Source of the DNA: Phaeobacter piscinae
GTDB lineage: Bacteria > Pseudomonadota > Alphaproteobacteria > Rhodobacterales > Rhodobacteraceae
Length of the DNA: 64,000 nt
Direction: 5' to 3'
NCBI RefSeq assembly: GCF_002407245.1
Contig: NZ_CP010681.1
Location: forward strand, 1,116,001-1,180,000
Shown: positions 28,587 through 37,188 of the stretch, piece by piece
How positions within the stretch are numbered: the stretch's first letter is position 1
Layout of the letters: each line of letters starts with the position of its first letter
Notes under the pieces: generated by a model
What the model saw: only the letters and a program-made list of their open reading frames with translations
Told to the model about the DNA's origin: nothing
The model's database searches: none
Translations under genes and position numbers: made by a program

Positions 28587-28716
28587 CTATGGGCAAATGC
28601 CAAGCACCCCCGGACGGACTGGCGGGTTTTGGCGACGAATTTCACGAAACTGTTGCTTTGGGTCTGTGCGGGGGCAAGAGGGAGCGCACCGCATTGGCGG
28701 GCGCTTTGCAGGATCT

Positions 28717-30027
28717 TTAGATACCCAGCCTGTCGCGCAGCGAATACCAGGTCATGGCCAAGGCCAGCAGCGGGCTGCGCATGGCCGCGCCGCCGGGGAA
28801 GGCGGGGGCAGGCACGCGGGACATTGTATCGAACCCGTCGCCGTCACCGGCGATGGCGCGCGCCATCAGCTGACCGGCGTGGGTGGCGGTGCCGACGCCA
28901 TGGCCGGAATAGCCCGATGCGCTGAGGATATTCGGGGCAAGCCGGGCCAGATAGGGCATCCGTTTCATGGTGATGGCCAAGGTGCCGCCCCAAGCGTAGT
29001 CGATCTTCACATCACGCAGATGCGGGAAAATCTCCGTCATTGGCTTGCGCACGGTGGCGGCGATATCGCTGGGGAAGCGGTAGCCATAGCTCTCACCGCC
29101 GCCAAACAGCAATCTCCCGTCATGGCTGAGCCGGAAGTAGTTCACCACGAATTTGCTATCCGCCACCGCCACATCACGGGCCAAGACACGGGCGGCCTGC
29201 TCGCCAAGAGGTTCGGTGGCGGCGATGAAATTGTTGATTGGCATCACCCGCGCGGCCACCTGCCGGTTGAGGCCGCCGAGATAACCGTTGCAGGCCAGGA
29301 TCAGATGGTCGGCGGTGACCTGCCCTTCGGCGGTGCGCAGGCGGATCTGCGCGCCGTCTCCGATGTCCAGAACCTCGCTGCCCTCGCAGATCTGTACCCC
29401 GGCTGCTGCGGCGGCACGGGCGAGGCCGAGGGCATAGGCCAACGGGTGCAGATGGGCCGCGCCGGTGTCGAGCGAGCCGCCAACGTAGGCAGGCGAGGGG
29501 CAGATCGCCTCCAGCCCGGCCTTGTCCAGCGCAGAAATCTCACCGTAGCCATAGCGGTTTTGCAGATGCTCGACATAGCGATGTTCGTCGTCGACTTCCG
29601 CTTTGGAGAAACAGGCATGGGCGATGCCGGGTTTCAGGTGGCAGTTGATGTCGTGGCGGGTGATCAGGGATTTCACCAGATCCTTGGCCTCCTCAGCCAA
29701 GGACCAGAGTTTGGCGGCGTCGGCATCGCCCATGAGCTTTTCCAGCCCATCCTGCTCCATGCGCTGGCCGCTGCCCAGCTGACCACCGTTGCGGCCCGAG
29801 GCGCCAAAGCCGACACGGTTGGCCTCCAGCAGGATGACTGAGCGCCCGGCCTCCGCCAGATGCAATGCGGCAGAGAGGCCGGTGTAGCCGCCGCCAACAA
29901 CGCAGACATCGGCGCGGGCATCACCTTGCAAGGGGGCAAAGGGCGCGAGCGGGGTGGCGGTGGCGGCGTACCAGCTGTTGGGATAGGTCCCCTTGCGGTC
30001 ATTGGAGTAAAGCAGGTTCAACGCCAT
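28717..30027 (-). CDS. FAD-dependent oxidoreductase, PuuB-like
   Basis: The 436-residue protein is a DAO-family FAD enzyme. A Rossmann dinucleotide motif VCVVGGGYTGLSAALHLAEAGRSVILLEANRVGFGASGRNGGQLGSG starts near residue 35, and GYSGHGVGTATHAGQLMA completes the FAD site. The N-terminal NDRKGTYPNSWYAATA and the whole arrangement match gamma-glutamylputrescine oxidase (PuuB) and relatives, which oxidise gamma-glutamylated amines to aldehydes. ATG 30027 is preferred over 30039. It sits 114 bp after a PuuA-like glutamine synthetase gene. Confidence 0.9.
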   Translation of the reverse strand: MALNLLYSNDRKGTYPNSWYAATATPLAPFAPLQGDARADVCVVGGGYTGLSAALHLAEAGRSVILLEANRVGFGASGRNGGQLGSGQRMEQDGLEKLMGDADAAKLWSLAEEAKDLVKSLITRHDINCHLKPGIAHACFSKAEVDDEHRYVEHLQNRYGYGEISALDKAGLEAICPSPAYVGGSLDTGAAHLHPLAYALGLARAAAAAGVQICEGSEVLDIGDGAQIRLRTAEGQVTADHLILACNGYLGGLNRQVAARVMPINNFIAATEPLGEQAARVLARDVAVADSKFVVNYFRLSHDGRLLFGGGESYGYRFPSDIAATVRKPMTEIFPHLRDVKIDYAWGGTLAITMKRMPYLARLAPNILSASGYSGHGVGTATHAGQLMARAIAGDGDGFDTMSRVPAPAFPGGAAMRSPLLALAMTWYSLRDRLGI

Positions 30028-30102
30028 GGCACACCTCAATCCCCGGCAGGTGCCGCCTATGCGGCGAAGCGCAACTGCCTGTCATCTTTCCATAAATACT
30101 CA

Positions 30103-30136
30103 CCAGCGCTGACATCTCCCAAGACGCCAGCGCTGA
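30103..30136. repeat. Paired CAGCGCTG palindromes between GS and oxidase genes
   Basis: CCAGCGCTGA occurs at 30103-30112 and 30127-30136. Each contains the 8-bp palindrome CAGCGCTG, with centres 24 bp apart. The two copies can also pair as one hairpin, perhaps attenuating read-through from the GS gene. Confidence 0.4.
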
Positions 30137-30141
30137 GAATG

Positions 30142-31500
30142 TTAGACGTTCAGCAGCAGATGCTCCCGCTCCCAGGGGGAGATAACCTGCAGGAACTCGT
30201 CATATTCGGCGCGTTTCACGATGGAATAGACGCGGGCAAATTCCGGCCCCAGCACCTCATGCAGGTCTGTGGCTTCCTCAAAGAGATCGAGCGCCTGCCC
30301 CATCACCTGGGGGATATCGCCGTCACCGGCGTAGGCGTCTCCCTTGAACTGCTTGCGGGGGCGTTCCTCGCGGGTGAGGCCGAGATAACCACAGGCCAGG
30401 GACAATGCGATCCCAAGGTAGGGGTTGCAGTCCATGCCGGCGATGCGGTTTTCCACGCGCCGCGCTTCGGGGCCGGAGAGGGGCACCCGGATGCCGGTGG
30501 TGCGGTTGTCGCGCGCCCATTCCAGATTGATCGGCGCCGCCTGTTCCTTCACGTAGCGGCGATAGGAATTCACATAAGGCGCCATCACCGCCAGACCGGC
30601 GGGCAGGTGGTTCTGCAATCCGCCGATGAAGTGGTAAAACGCATCCGTCTCACCGCCCTGTGGACCGGAGAAGATATTGTCGCCGCTCTCCATGTCGATG
30701 ATCGAGTGATGGATATGCATGGCAGAGCCGGGTTCATCGGCAATCGGCTTGGCCATGAAAGTGGCAAAACAATCGTGGCGCAGCGCGGCCTCGCGGATCA
30801 GCCGTTTGAAGTAGAACACCTCATCCGCCAGCTTCACCGGATCGCCATGGCGCAGGTTGATTTCCAGCTGCCCGGCACCGCCTTCCTGGGTGATGCCGTC
30901 GATTTCAAAGCCCTGATGTTCGGCGAAATCATAGATGTCGTCGATCACCGGTCCGAATTCGTCCACAGCGGTCATGGAATAGGCCTGGCGGGCGGCGGCA
31001 GGACGGCCGGAGCGGCCCATCATTGGTTCGATCCCGCGCGCGGGATCGGTGTTGCGGGCGACCAGAAAGAACTCCATTTCCGGTGCCACAACCGGATCCC
31101 AGCCGCGATCATGATAGAGTTGCACCACCCGTTTCAGCACATTGCGCGGGCTGAAGGGGATTGGTTTGTGATCGCGGTCATAGGCGTCGTGAATGACTTG
31201 CAGCGTCCAGTCACCGGTCCATGGGGCGGCGGTGGCGGTGGACATGTCCGGTTTCAGGATCATGTCCTTTTCGATCCAGCCATCGTCATCCGCTGCCTCG
31301 GCCCAGTCGCCGGTGATGGTCTGGTAGAAGATGCTGTCGGGCAGGTGGAAATAATCCTGCTTGGCAAATTTCGACGCTGGCACCGCCTTGCCCCGGGCGA
31401 TGCCCGGCAGATCCGAGATGATGCATTCAACCTCGTCGAGACGACGGCCCTCCAGATAGGTTTTTGCAGCTTCGGGAAGGGTGTCGAGCCAGGCTGACAT
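30142..31500 (-). CDS. Glutamine-synthetase-family ligase, PuuA-like
   Basis: A 452-residue glutamine synthetase fold enzyme of the gamma-glutamyl-amine ligase group (PuuA/GlnA4-type), expected to join glutamate to an amine using ATP. Motifs: VVAPEMEFFLV (metal Glu), AGQLEINLRHGD, AMHIHHS, VNSYRRYVKEQAAPINLEWARDNRTTGIRVP and RVENRIAGMDCNPYLGIALSLA. Its ATG is one base-overlapped with the stop of the preceding amidotransferase gene (TGATG). The true amine acceptor cannot be told from sequence. Confidence 0.92.
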   Translation of the reverse strand: MSAWLDTLPEAAKTYLEGRRLDEVECIISDLPGIARGKAVPASKFAKQDYFHLPDSIFYQTITGDWAEAADDDGWIEKDMILKPDMSTATAAPWTGDWTLQVIHDAYDRDHKPIPFSPRNVLKRVVQLYHDRGWDPVVAPEMEFFLVARNTDPARGIEPMMGRSGRPAAARQAYSMTAVDEFGPVIDDIYDFAEHQGFEIDGITQEGGAGQLEINLRHGDPVKLADEVFYFKRLIREAALRHDCFATFMAKPIADEPGSAMHIHHSIIDMESGDNIFSGPQGGETDAFYHFIGGLQNHLPAGLAVMAPYVNSYRRYVKEQAAPINLEWARDNRTTGIRVPLSGPEARRVENRIAGMDCNPYLGIALSLACGYLGLTREERPRKQFKGDAYAGDGDIPQVMGQALDLFEEATDLHEVLGPEFARVYSIVKRAEYDEFLQVISPWEREHLLLNV

Positions 31501-32180
31501 CAGGTCCTCTCTTTCTTGAAGAAGGCATTGAGGAAGGTTGCGATTTCACCCGATTGGACCGGGTGATGTAATTCTGTGCTGGCGGCATCCAAGATCGCAT
31601 CTGGCACCACGCCGCGTCCGCGGCTGTCGATCAGGCCGCCAACAAAGCTGCTGGCGAATTCGGGATGCGGTTGCAGGGTCCAGATGTGATCGCCATAGGC
31701 GAGGATACCGTTCTTGCAGTGGTCATTTCCGGCCAGCACCCGCGCGCCCTCGGGCAGGGCGGTGACCTGATCCTGATGCCACGCATTGAGCCGCAGCGGC
31801 TTGCCATCCATCTGATAGGTGACCGGGCCGACGGCCCAGCCGCCGGCAAATTTCTCAACCTTGCCGCCAAGTGCCTGCGCAATGATCTGGTGGCCAAAGC
31901 AGATGCCGACCAGTGGCTGTTTGCGGGCGTGGATCTCGCGGATCAGCTCTTCCAGCGGGGGGATCCAGTCGTGATCTTCATAGGCGCCATGTTTGGAGCC
32001 GGTGATCAGCCAGCCGTCTGCTGCGTCGGCGCCGCTGGGAAAGACGTTGTCGACCACCGCGTAGGTGTCAAAGTCAAAGTCGCCGTCGGCCAGCAGGTTG
32101 CGGAACATCTGGTCATAGTTGCCCGAGTTGCCGATCAGGTTTTCGGGCGCGTGGCCGGTTTGCAGAATACCAATTTTCAT
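31500..32180 (-). CDS. Class I glutamine amidotransferase, PuuD-role candidate
   Basis: The 226-residue protein is a triad-type glutaminase with nucleophile Cys94 in VGICFGHQII and the His/Glu of TLQPHPEF near residue 171. Similar stand-alone proteins lie beside gamma-glutamyl-amine ligases and may remove the glutamyl group, as PuuD does in E. coli, although PuuD is in a related but distinct subgroup. It is sandwiched between two GS-like genes. A 14-bp palindrome lies 9 bp upstream of its ATG. Confidence 0.9.
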   Translation of the reverse strand: MKIGILQTGHAPENLIGNSGNYDQMFRNLLADGDFDFDTYAVVDNVFPSGADAADGWLITGSKHGAYEDHDWIPPLEELIREIHARKQPLVGICFGHQIIAQALGGKVEKFAGGWAVGPVTYQMDGKPLRLNAWHQDQVTALPEGARVLAGNDHCKNGILAYGDHIWTLQPHPEFASSFVGGLIDSRGRGVVPDAILDAASTELHHPVQSGEIATFLNAFFKKERT

Positions 32181-32189
32181 GGGTCACCA

Positions 32190-32203
32190 AATTTGATCAA
32201 ATT
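32190..32203. promoter_or_regulatory. Candidate operator C, AATTTGATCAAATT
   Basis: A perfect 14-bp palindrome lies in the 93-bp gap between the upstream GS gene and the amidotransferase gene. It is the best of three similar sites in this catabolic region (others at 33652-33665 and 37189-37202). Confidence 0.65.
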
Positions 32204-32273
32204 AAGCCTAGCCGAGGTCCGCAACTCAGGCAAGCGCTTGATGCAGAGCGTTGTGGGCTTTGACAGGCTGATG

Positions 32274-33593
32274 TCATACCGCCTCAAGCCAGGACAGCCA
32301 ATGGCTCTCCGCCGGGCGCTCGGCAAAGCCTGCCAGCTCCTGACGTTTCATCATCACCAGATTGCGGATCACCCGGTCGGGCAGGATCCGCGCGATCAGC
32401 GGGTCACTGTCGAAGAGGTCGATCGCGGCGTTCCAGTCGGGGGCCAGCTGCGGCAACCCGTCAATCTCATAGATGTTGCCCTCGGACGGGGCCGGGGGCG
32501 TGGCGCCATCCTCGATCCCGGCGAGCGCCGCGCCGAGCACCACGGAAAGCATCAGATAGGGGTTGATATCGCCGCCTGCGACCCGGTGTTCGATGCGGCG
32601 CGCCTTGGGGCTGCCGCCGGGGATACGGATTGCGGCGGTGCGGTTTTCATAGGCCCAGGCGGCGCTGACCGGGGCATGGGCGCCGGGCACCAGCCGGTCG
32701 TAGGAATTGCCGTGTGGGGCCAGGATCAGCGTGCTGGCGGGCATCGCGGTGAGGCAGCCGGCCACCGCGTTCATCAGCAGATCCGAGCCGCGTTCGGTGC
32801 CATCGTTGAAGATATTGTTGCCGTCCTCATCCTCGACCGAGAAATGCACATGCATGCCGTTTCCAGCCTCTTCGGCATAGGGCTTGGCCATGAATGTGGC
32901 GGCAAAACCGTGCTTGCGGGCCAGACCTTTGACCAAGGCCTTGAACAGCCAGGCATCATCGGCGGCGCGCATGGCATCCTGATGGTTGAGGTTGATTTCA
33001 AACTGGCCCAGCCCCGCCTCCGAAATGGCGGATTGGGCGCGAATGCCCATCGCCTCTGACCCTTCATAGAGATCGGTGAAAAACGCATCAAAGGCATCAA
33101 GTTCCGCGACCGACAGGACCGACTGCTGATCCAGCTCCCGGCCTGTGAGCGGGTCGATGGGCGGGGCGGGCTGTGCGCCGCTGTCATCCAGCAGGCTGAA
33201 CTCCATCTCGGTGGCGGCGACAACGCGCCAGCCGCGCTGCTGGTAGCGGGTCAGCACATCGGCCAGCACATGACGTGGGTCGCCCATGAAGGGGCGGCCG
33301 TCTTCCCAGTACATTGCCATCGGGACCAGCGCGGATGGGTTGGCCAGCCAGGGCATCGGGACGGCGCCACGTTCGGTTGGCAGCATCACGCCATCGGCGT
33401 CGCCGGTCTCAAACACCAGCGGGTTGTCTTCGACATCGCGGCCCCAGAGGTCGACGTTGAGGGTAGAGATCGGCATCCGTGCGGCGCCATCTGCCAGCTT
33501 GTCTGCCAGCCCAACGGGCATACGCTTGCCGCGCATCTGCCCGTTCAGGTCACAGGCGGCAATGCGGATAGTGCGCAGATGAGACAGATCCAT
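32274..33593 (-). CDS. Glutamine-synthetase-family ligase, second copy
   Basis: A 439-residue GS-fold ligase, clearly diverged from the copy at 30142. Shared core motifs: ATEMEFSLLDD, GLGQFEINLNHQDAM, GNGMHVHFS, APHGNSYDRLVPGAHAPVSAAWAYENRTAAIRIP and RRIEHRVAGGDINPYLMLSVVLGAA. The N terminus is shortened relative to housekeeping GlnA and the adenylylation-site Tyr context is missing, typical of GlnA-like amine ligases. ATG 33593 follows GGGAG. It opens its own transcription unit after the ABC-transporter terminator. Confidence 0.92.
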   Translation of the reverse strand: MDLSHLRTIRIAACDLNGQMRGKRMPVGLADKLADGAARMPISTLNVDLWGRDVEDNPLVFETGDADGVMLPTERGAVPMPWLANPSALVPMAMYWEDGRPFMGDPRHVLADVLTRYQQRGWRVVAATEMEFSLLDDSGAQPAPPIDPLTGRELDQQSVLSVAELDAFDAFFTDLYEGSEAMGIRAQSAISEAGLGQFEINLNHQDAMRAADDAWLFKALVKGLARKHGFAATFMAKPYAEEAGNGMHVHFSVEDEDGNNIFNDGTERGSDLLMNAVAGCLTAMPASTLILAPHGNSYDRLVPGAHAPVSAAWAYENRTAAIRIPGGSPKARRIEHRVAGGDINPYLMLSVVLGAALAGIEDGATPPAPSEGNIYEIDGLPQLAPDWNAAIDLFDSDPLIARILPDRVIRNLVMMKRQELAGFAERPAESHWLSWLEAV

Positions 33594-33651
33594 CGGAGGC
33601 TCCCTAGTTGATTGCCCCATTACTAAAGCAGGATCCGCAAGACGCAAAGAA

Positions 33652-33665
33652 AATTTGATCAAAAG
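33652..33665. promoter_or_regulatory. Candidate operator B, TTTGATCAAA core
   Basis: AATTTGATCAAAAG matches site C at 12 of 14 positions with a perfect 10-bp TTTGATCAAA core. It lies 58 bp before the GS start at 33593. Confidence 0.6.
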
Positions 33666-33700
33666 TTTTGTTGGCCCGATCACAGGCACCGAAAGGGCAA

Positions 33701-33728
33701 AGAAAAAGGCGCCGCAGTGGGCGCCTTT
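33701..33728 (-). terminator. Terminator of the ABC-transporter operon
   Basis: A perfect 9-bp stem AAAGGCGCC / GGCGCCTTT (33705-33713, 33720-33728), 6-base loop, followed on the minus strand by TTTTTC, 26 bp past the last permease stop. Confidence 0.9.
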
Positions 33729-33753
33729 GGGTTGCTGGGTTCCAGAGAGTTGA

Positions 33754-34560
33754 TCAGCGGATCAGGTTAGGCCTGTAGCGGATCTTGCGGCGTTTTTCCT
33801 GCGGCAGATGGGCGTTCAGCCGGGTGTTGATCACGCCGAAGATGCCAATCACCACCAGCGTCAGCAGGATGAAGTAGAAGGCCAGGATCGGGTAGGGCAC
33901 GAAGGGGTTGAACGTCTTATCCGCGAAATAGCTGGCGTAATAGAGCGCATCGCCGCGCTGTTGCCAGGCCGGGAACCCGGAGAAGAACACCAGGGTGGTG
34001 GCATGGAACAGGAAGATCGCCTCGTTCGTGTAGGAGGGCCAGGCCAGCCGCATCATTGTTGGCCACATGATTCGGCGAAAGCGGGTCCAGCCCGACAGCC
34101 CATAGGCATCTGCCGCCTCGATATCGCCCTTGGGGATCGAGCGCAGCGCGCCGTAGAAGATCTCGGCGGAATAGGCGGCGGTGTTGAGGATCAGCACGAT
34201 CAGCGCGCCAAGCCAGGCCGCCGACAGCGGATTGAAGATTGGCGAGACCGACTTCAGCTGCAGGAACAGGAAGTAGGCAAAGAAGAACTGAATGAACAGC
34301 GGCGAGCCACGGAAGATGAAGATGAACCATTCAGCGGTTTTGCGCAGCGGTGTTGAGGTGGAATTCTTGGCCAGTGCCACGCCATTGGCGATGACAAAGC
34401 CGATCACGACGGCGATGGCGCCGAAGTAGATGTTCCACAGCATGCCCGAGCCGATGAGGACAAACTGGTCGCAGAGGGTGAAATCGCTGCGGGGCAACAT
34501 GCGTTCGCCGATGCCAAGTGCGCGCAGGCCGTAATCCTGAAGGGTCTGGAAACAGCTCAT
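33754..34560 (-). CDS. Amino-acid ABC transporter permease, HisM/GlnP type
   Basis: A 268-residue inner-membrane permease of the polar-amino-acid (PAAT) family. It has several hydrophobic helices and the cytoplasmic EAA loop EAADAYGLSGWTRFRRIMWPTMMRLAWPSYTNEAIFL, where the ATPase docks. The motif FIFRGSPLFIQFFFAYF is typical of the family. Its ATG overlaps the stop of the other permease gene (ATGA). It is the last gene before a strong terminator. Confidence 0.95.
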   Translation of the reverse strand: MSCFQTLQDYGLRALGIGERMLPRSDFTLCDQFVLIGSGMLWNIYFGAIAVVIGFVIANGVALAKNSTSTPLRKTAEWFIFIFRGSPLFIQFFFAYFLFLQLKSVSPIFNPLSAAWLGALIVLILNTAAYSAEIFYGALRSIPKGDIEAADAYGLSGWTRFRRIMWPTMMRLAWPSYTNEAIFLFHATTLVFFSGFPAWQQRGDALYYASYFADKTFNPFVPYPILAFYFILLTLVVIGIFGVINTRLNAHLPQEKRRKIRYRPNLIR

Positions 34561-35438
34561 GACGCTTTCCTTTGGGCTTCGCCTGCCAATGTGGCCTGCC
34601 CATGGGACAGACGGGTGCGGATGCGCTCCAGCACCACCTCGGAGAGTTTGGTAAACGCGAGGTAGAACACCAGCAGGCCGAGGAAGTACCACATCCGCCA
34701 GTCGCCATGGGGGTAATCGGTGAAGCGGGCAGTCTTGGAGCCGCCAAGCTCACGCGCCCAGTAGACAATATCTTCGACCCCGAGCAGGAACAGCAGCGGC
34801 GTGGCCTTGATCAGCACCATCCACAGGTTCGACAGGCCGGGCAGCGCATAAGTCCACATCTGCGGCACCAGAATGCGCCAGAAGGCCTGGCGATGGGTCA
34901 TGCCATAGGCTTCGGCGGTTTCAATCTGGGCGCGGGGCACGGCCCGCATCGCGCCAAACAGCACATTGGCCGCAAAGGCGCCGAACACGATGGCAAAGGT
35001 CACCACCGCAAGCGAGAAGCCGTAGACCTCGTGGATCCACTGATCGGAGGAGCTGAGCGGCATCTTGGCAATGTCACAGACAACAAAGTCATTGCCTTGC
35101 CGTACCGGCGCGTCCCAGTCGGGGCATTTCACCTGATGGCGCAGATATTCAATGCCCTGATCCAATGCGATCACGAAGAACAGGAAGAATGCGATGTCCG
35201 GCACGCCACGCACCACTGCGATATAGGCCTTGCCCAGCCAGGAGAGCGGCGCGAATTGCGCGCGTGCAGCCATGGCGCCGCCAAAGCCAAACGCCAGCGC
35301 CGCCGGGGCGGTGACGGCCAGAAGCAGCAGCACCGTCCCGAAGGAGGCGTAGAAAGCAAAATGCTTGCCGGTGGTCAGGTAACAGCTCAGCCACTGGAAA
35401 CCCTCCAGGCTGGCCGGATCAGAGCAAAAGGAGAAAAT
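34557..35438 (-). CDS. Amino-acid ABC transporter permease, HisQ type (ATT start)
   Basis: The partner PAAT permease has EAA loop ETAEAYGMTHRQAFWRILVPQMWTYALPGLSNLWMVLIKATPLLFLLGVEDI and VVRGVPDIAFFLFF. The frame upstream of GTG 35333 (LLLLAVTAPAALAF) continues through a sensible 35-residue segment, FSFCSDPASLEGFQWLSCYL, back to ATT 35438. A GAGG ribosome site lies 6 bases before the ATT. No ATG, GTG or TTG occurs between the upstream stop and 35333, so I infer initiation at ATT (293 residues). Starting at 35333 would cut into the first transmembrane region. Confidence 0.85.
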   Translation of the reverse strand: MFSFCSDPASLEGFQWLSCYLTTGKHFAFYASFGTVLLLLAVTAPAALAFGFGGAMAARAQFAPLSWLGKAYIAVVRGVPDIAFFLFFVIALDQGIEYLRHQVKCPDWDAPVRQGNDFVVCDIAKMPLSSSDQWIHEVYGFSLAVVTFAIVFGAFAANVLFGAMRAVPRAQIETAEAYGMTHRQAFWRILVPQMWTYALPGLSNLWMVLIKATPLLFLLGVEDIVYWARELGGSKTARFTDYPHGDWRMWYFLGLLVFYLAFTKLSEVVLERIRTRLSHGQATLAGEAQRKAS

Positions 35439-35501
35439 GGCGGGCCTCGTTCGGACAGGGACGGGTCAGGGGCACCGATGGGGCCGGGACCGGTCAAGGG
35501 T

Positions 35502-35526
35502 GAAGGGGGGCATGGCGCCCCCCTTC
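35502..35526 (-). other. Intercistronic stem-loop after the binding-protein gene
   Basis: A 10-bp perfect stem GAAGGGGGGC / GCCCCCCTTC with a 5-base loop lies 26 bp past the binding-protein stop and upstream of the permease. It has no T tract on the coding strand, so it fits an mRNA-stabilising or partial-termination element that would raise binding protein over permeases. Confidence 0.7.
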
Positions 35527-35551
35527 TTTGATATCAGGATGCTGCGAGGGC

Positions 35552-36262
35552 TCAGAACTGGCCTTCGATTTCCCATTTTTCCAGCAGAGCGTTCAGGGAG
35601 CCGTCTGCCTTCATCGATTCGATGGCCACGTCGAACTTGCCGCGCAGCTCGTCGTCGGACTTGCGGAACGCCATGCCGATACCGTCGCCCAAGAGGACGT
35701 CATCTGCGACAAATTCCATCTCGGTTTCGCCCACGATCGGGATCAGGAAGTCCTTGTCGGCCATGACCGCGTCCACTTCGCCTGCTTTCACAGCGGCAAC
35801 CGTTTCATCCGGAGTGGGGAATTCAACCAGGGTGGCACCGGTGGAGGCGACATGGGCGGCCTGAATGGTGGAGGCCTGAGCTGCCACCACGGCGCTGTTC
35901 ACATCCACATCAGCCGACATCGCCGCATAGGCGGAGGGCGACGGGCGGGTGTAGCCGGTGGTGAAGTTCACAACTTCCTTACGCTCGGCTGTGATCGACA
36001 TGCCGGCGATGATGGTGTCGTAGTTGCCGGACAGCAGGTTGGGGATGATCGAATCCCAGTCGTTGGTGACCCATTCGCAGTCCAGCTCAGCGCGCTTGCA
36101 CAGCTCGTCGCCCAGCTCACGTTCAAAACCGTCAACCTGACCGTCATCGTTCAGGAAGTTATACGGAGGGTAGGCGCCTTCGGTGCCCAGACGCACAGTG
36201 TCCGCAATTGCGATGCCCGCAGTGAGGGCCAGGGCTGCGGTGCCGAGGATAAGAGATTTCAT
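35552..36262 (-). CDS. Periplasmic polar-amino-acid-binding protein
   Basis: A 236-residue type II solute-binding protein. It has a cleavable signal peptide (MKSLILGTAALALTAGIAIA) and SBP_bac_3 hallmarks: VRLGTEGAYPPYNFLNDDGQVDGFERELGDELCKR, WDSIIPNLLSGNYDTIIAGMSITAERKEVVNFT and GMAFRKSDDELRGKFDVAIESMKADG. The specificity is probably a basic or polar amino acid or opine-like amine. Its gene lies between the ATPase and permease genes. Confidence 0.95.
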   Translation of the reverse strand: MKSLILGTAALALTAGIAIADTVRLGTEGAYPPYNFLNDDGQVDGFERELGDELCKRAELDCEWVTNDWDSIIPNLLSGNYDTIIAGMSITAERKEVVNFTTGYTRPSPSAYAAMSADVDVNSAVVAAQASTIQAAHVASTGATLVEFPTPDETVAAVKAGEVDAVMADKDFLIPIVGETEMEFVADDVLLGDGIGMAFRKSDDELRGKFDVAIESMKADGSLNALLEKWEIEGQF

Positions 36263-36298
36263 GAGGTTACTCCCGTTTGGTTTGGTTTTTGTTGGTGG

Positions 36299-37078
36299 TT
36301 ATTTGCCGTGACGCGTGGAGGCAAGGAAGCCTTGCAGACGTTCCGATCGGGTGCTGCCGAAGACTTCGTCCGGGCTGCCTTCTTCTTCGATCAGGCCTTT
36401 GTGCAGAAACACGATGTGGCTGGAGACATCTGCGGCCATGTTCATGTCATGGGTCACGATGATCATGGTGCGGCCTTCAGCGGCGAGATCCTTGATCACC
36501 TTGACCACCTCCTGCTCCAGCTCGGGGTCGAGGGCGGAGGTGGGTTCGTCAAACAGCAGCGCCTCAGGTTCCATGCAAAGCGCGCGTGCGATGGCTGCAC
36601 GCTGCTGCTGGCCGCCGGAGAGCTGCGCCGGATAGGCATCACATTTGTCGCCGATCCCCACTTTGGTGAGGTATTTGCGGGCGGCCTCTTCCACCTCGGC
36701 GCGGTCACGACCGAGGACGGTCAGCGGGGCCTCCATCACGTTTTGCAGAATGGTCATATGCGCCCAGAGATTGAACTGCTGGAACACCATGGACAGGTTG
36801 GTGCGGATGCGCAGCACCTGTTTCGCATTAGAAGGACGCCGGGCAAGGCCGGTTCCGGACCAGTTGATCGGCTCACCCTTGAAGAGGATATCCCCCTCCT
36901 GGCTGTCTTCCAGCAGGTTGCAGCAGCGCAGCAGAGTGGACTTGCCCGACCCGGAGGATCCGATGAGGGAAACCACATCGCCGCGGTGGGCGGTGATATC
37001 GACACCTTTGATCACTTCCAGCTCGCCATATGACTTGTGCAGGCCGCGGATTTCCAGAACTGGCGTTGTGTCGGTCAA
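36299..37078 (-). CDS. Amino-acid ABC transporter ATP-binding protein, HisP/GlnQ type
   Basis: The ATPase of the PAAT system: Walker A GSSGSGKST, Q-loop VFQQFNLWAHMT, signature LSGGQQQRAAIARAL, Walker B LLFDEPTSALDP and H-switch THDM. From TTG 37078 the product is 259 residues, the usual length, starting MTDTTPVLEIRGLHKSYG; the longer ATG frame (37162) adds an unconserved stretch. GAGAG precedes the TTG. It is the first gene of the transporter operon; candidate operator A lies 110 bp upstream. Confidence 0.93.
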   Translation of the reverse strand: MTDTTPVLEIRGLHKSYGELEVIKGVDITAHRGDVVSLIGSSGSGKSTLLRCCNLLEDSQEGDILFKGEPINWSGTGLARRPSNAKQVLRIRTNLSMVFQQFNLWAHMTILQNVMEAPLTVLGRDRAEVEEAARKYLTKVGIGDKCDAYPAQLSGGQQQRAAIARALCMEPEALLFDEPTSALDPELEQEVVKVIKDLAAEGRTMIIVTHDMNMAADVSSHIVFLHKGLIEEEGSPDEVFGSTRSERLQGFLASTRHGK

Positions 37079-37188
37079 GGTGTCTCTCGTCCAATTGTCG
37101 TTGAATTCGTCCTTATTGGACCGAAAAAAAGAGCGGATGCAACGTGCAAACCGAGAAGGCACGCGAGGAAATTGGCATTTTGGCGGAT

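Noticed and set aside
28597..33059. Long open frames on the plus strand (hundreds of codons) opposite the catabolic region
   Set aside because: They are antisense to well-supported enzyme genes, rich in Arg/Gly/His as expected from high-GC shadow frames, and have no ribosome sites.
33740..33765. TGATCA near 33751, resembling the TTTGATCAAA core
   Set aside because: It lies at the end of a permease gene, lacks the flanking AAT/ATT, and the 6-mer alone is common.
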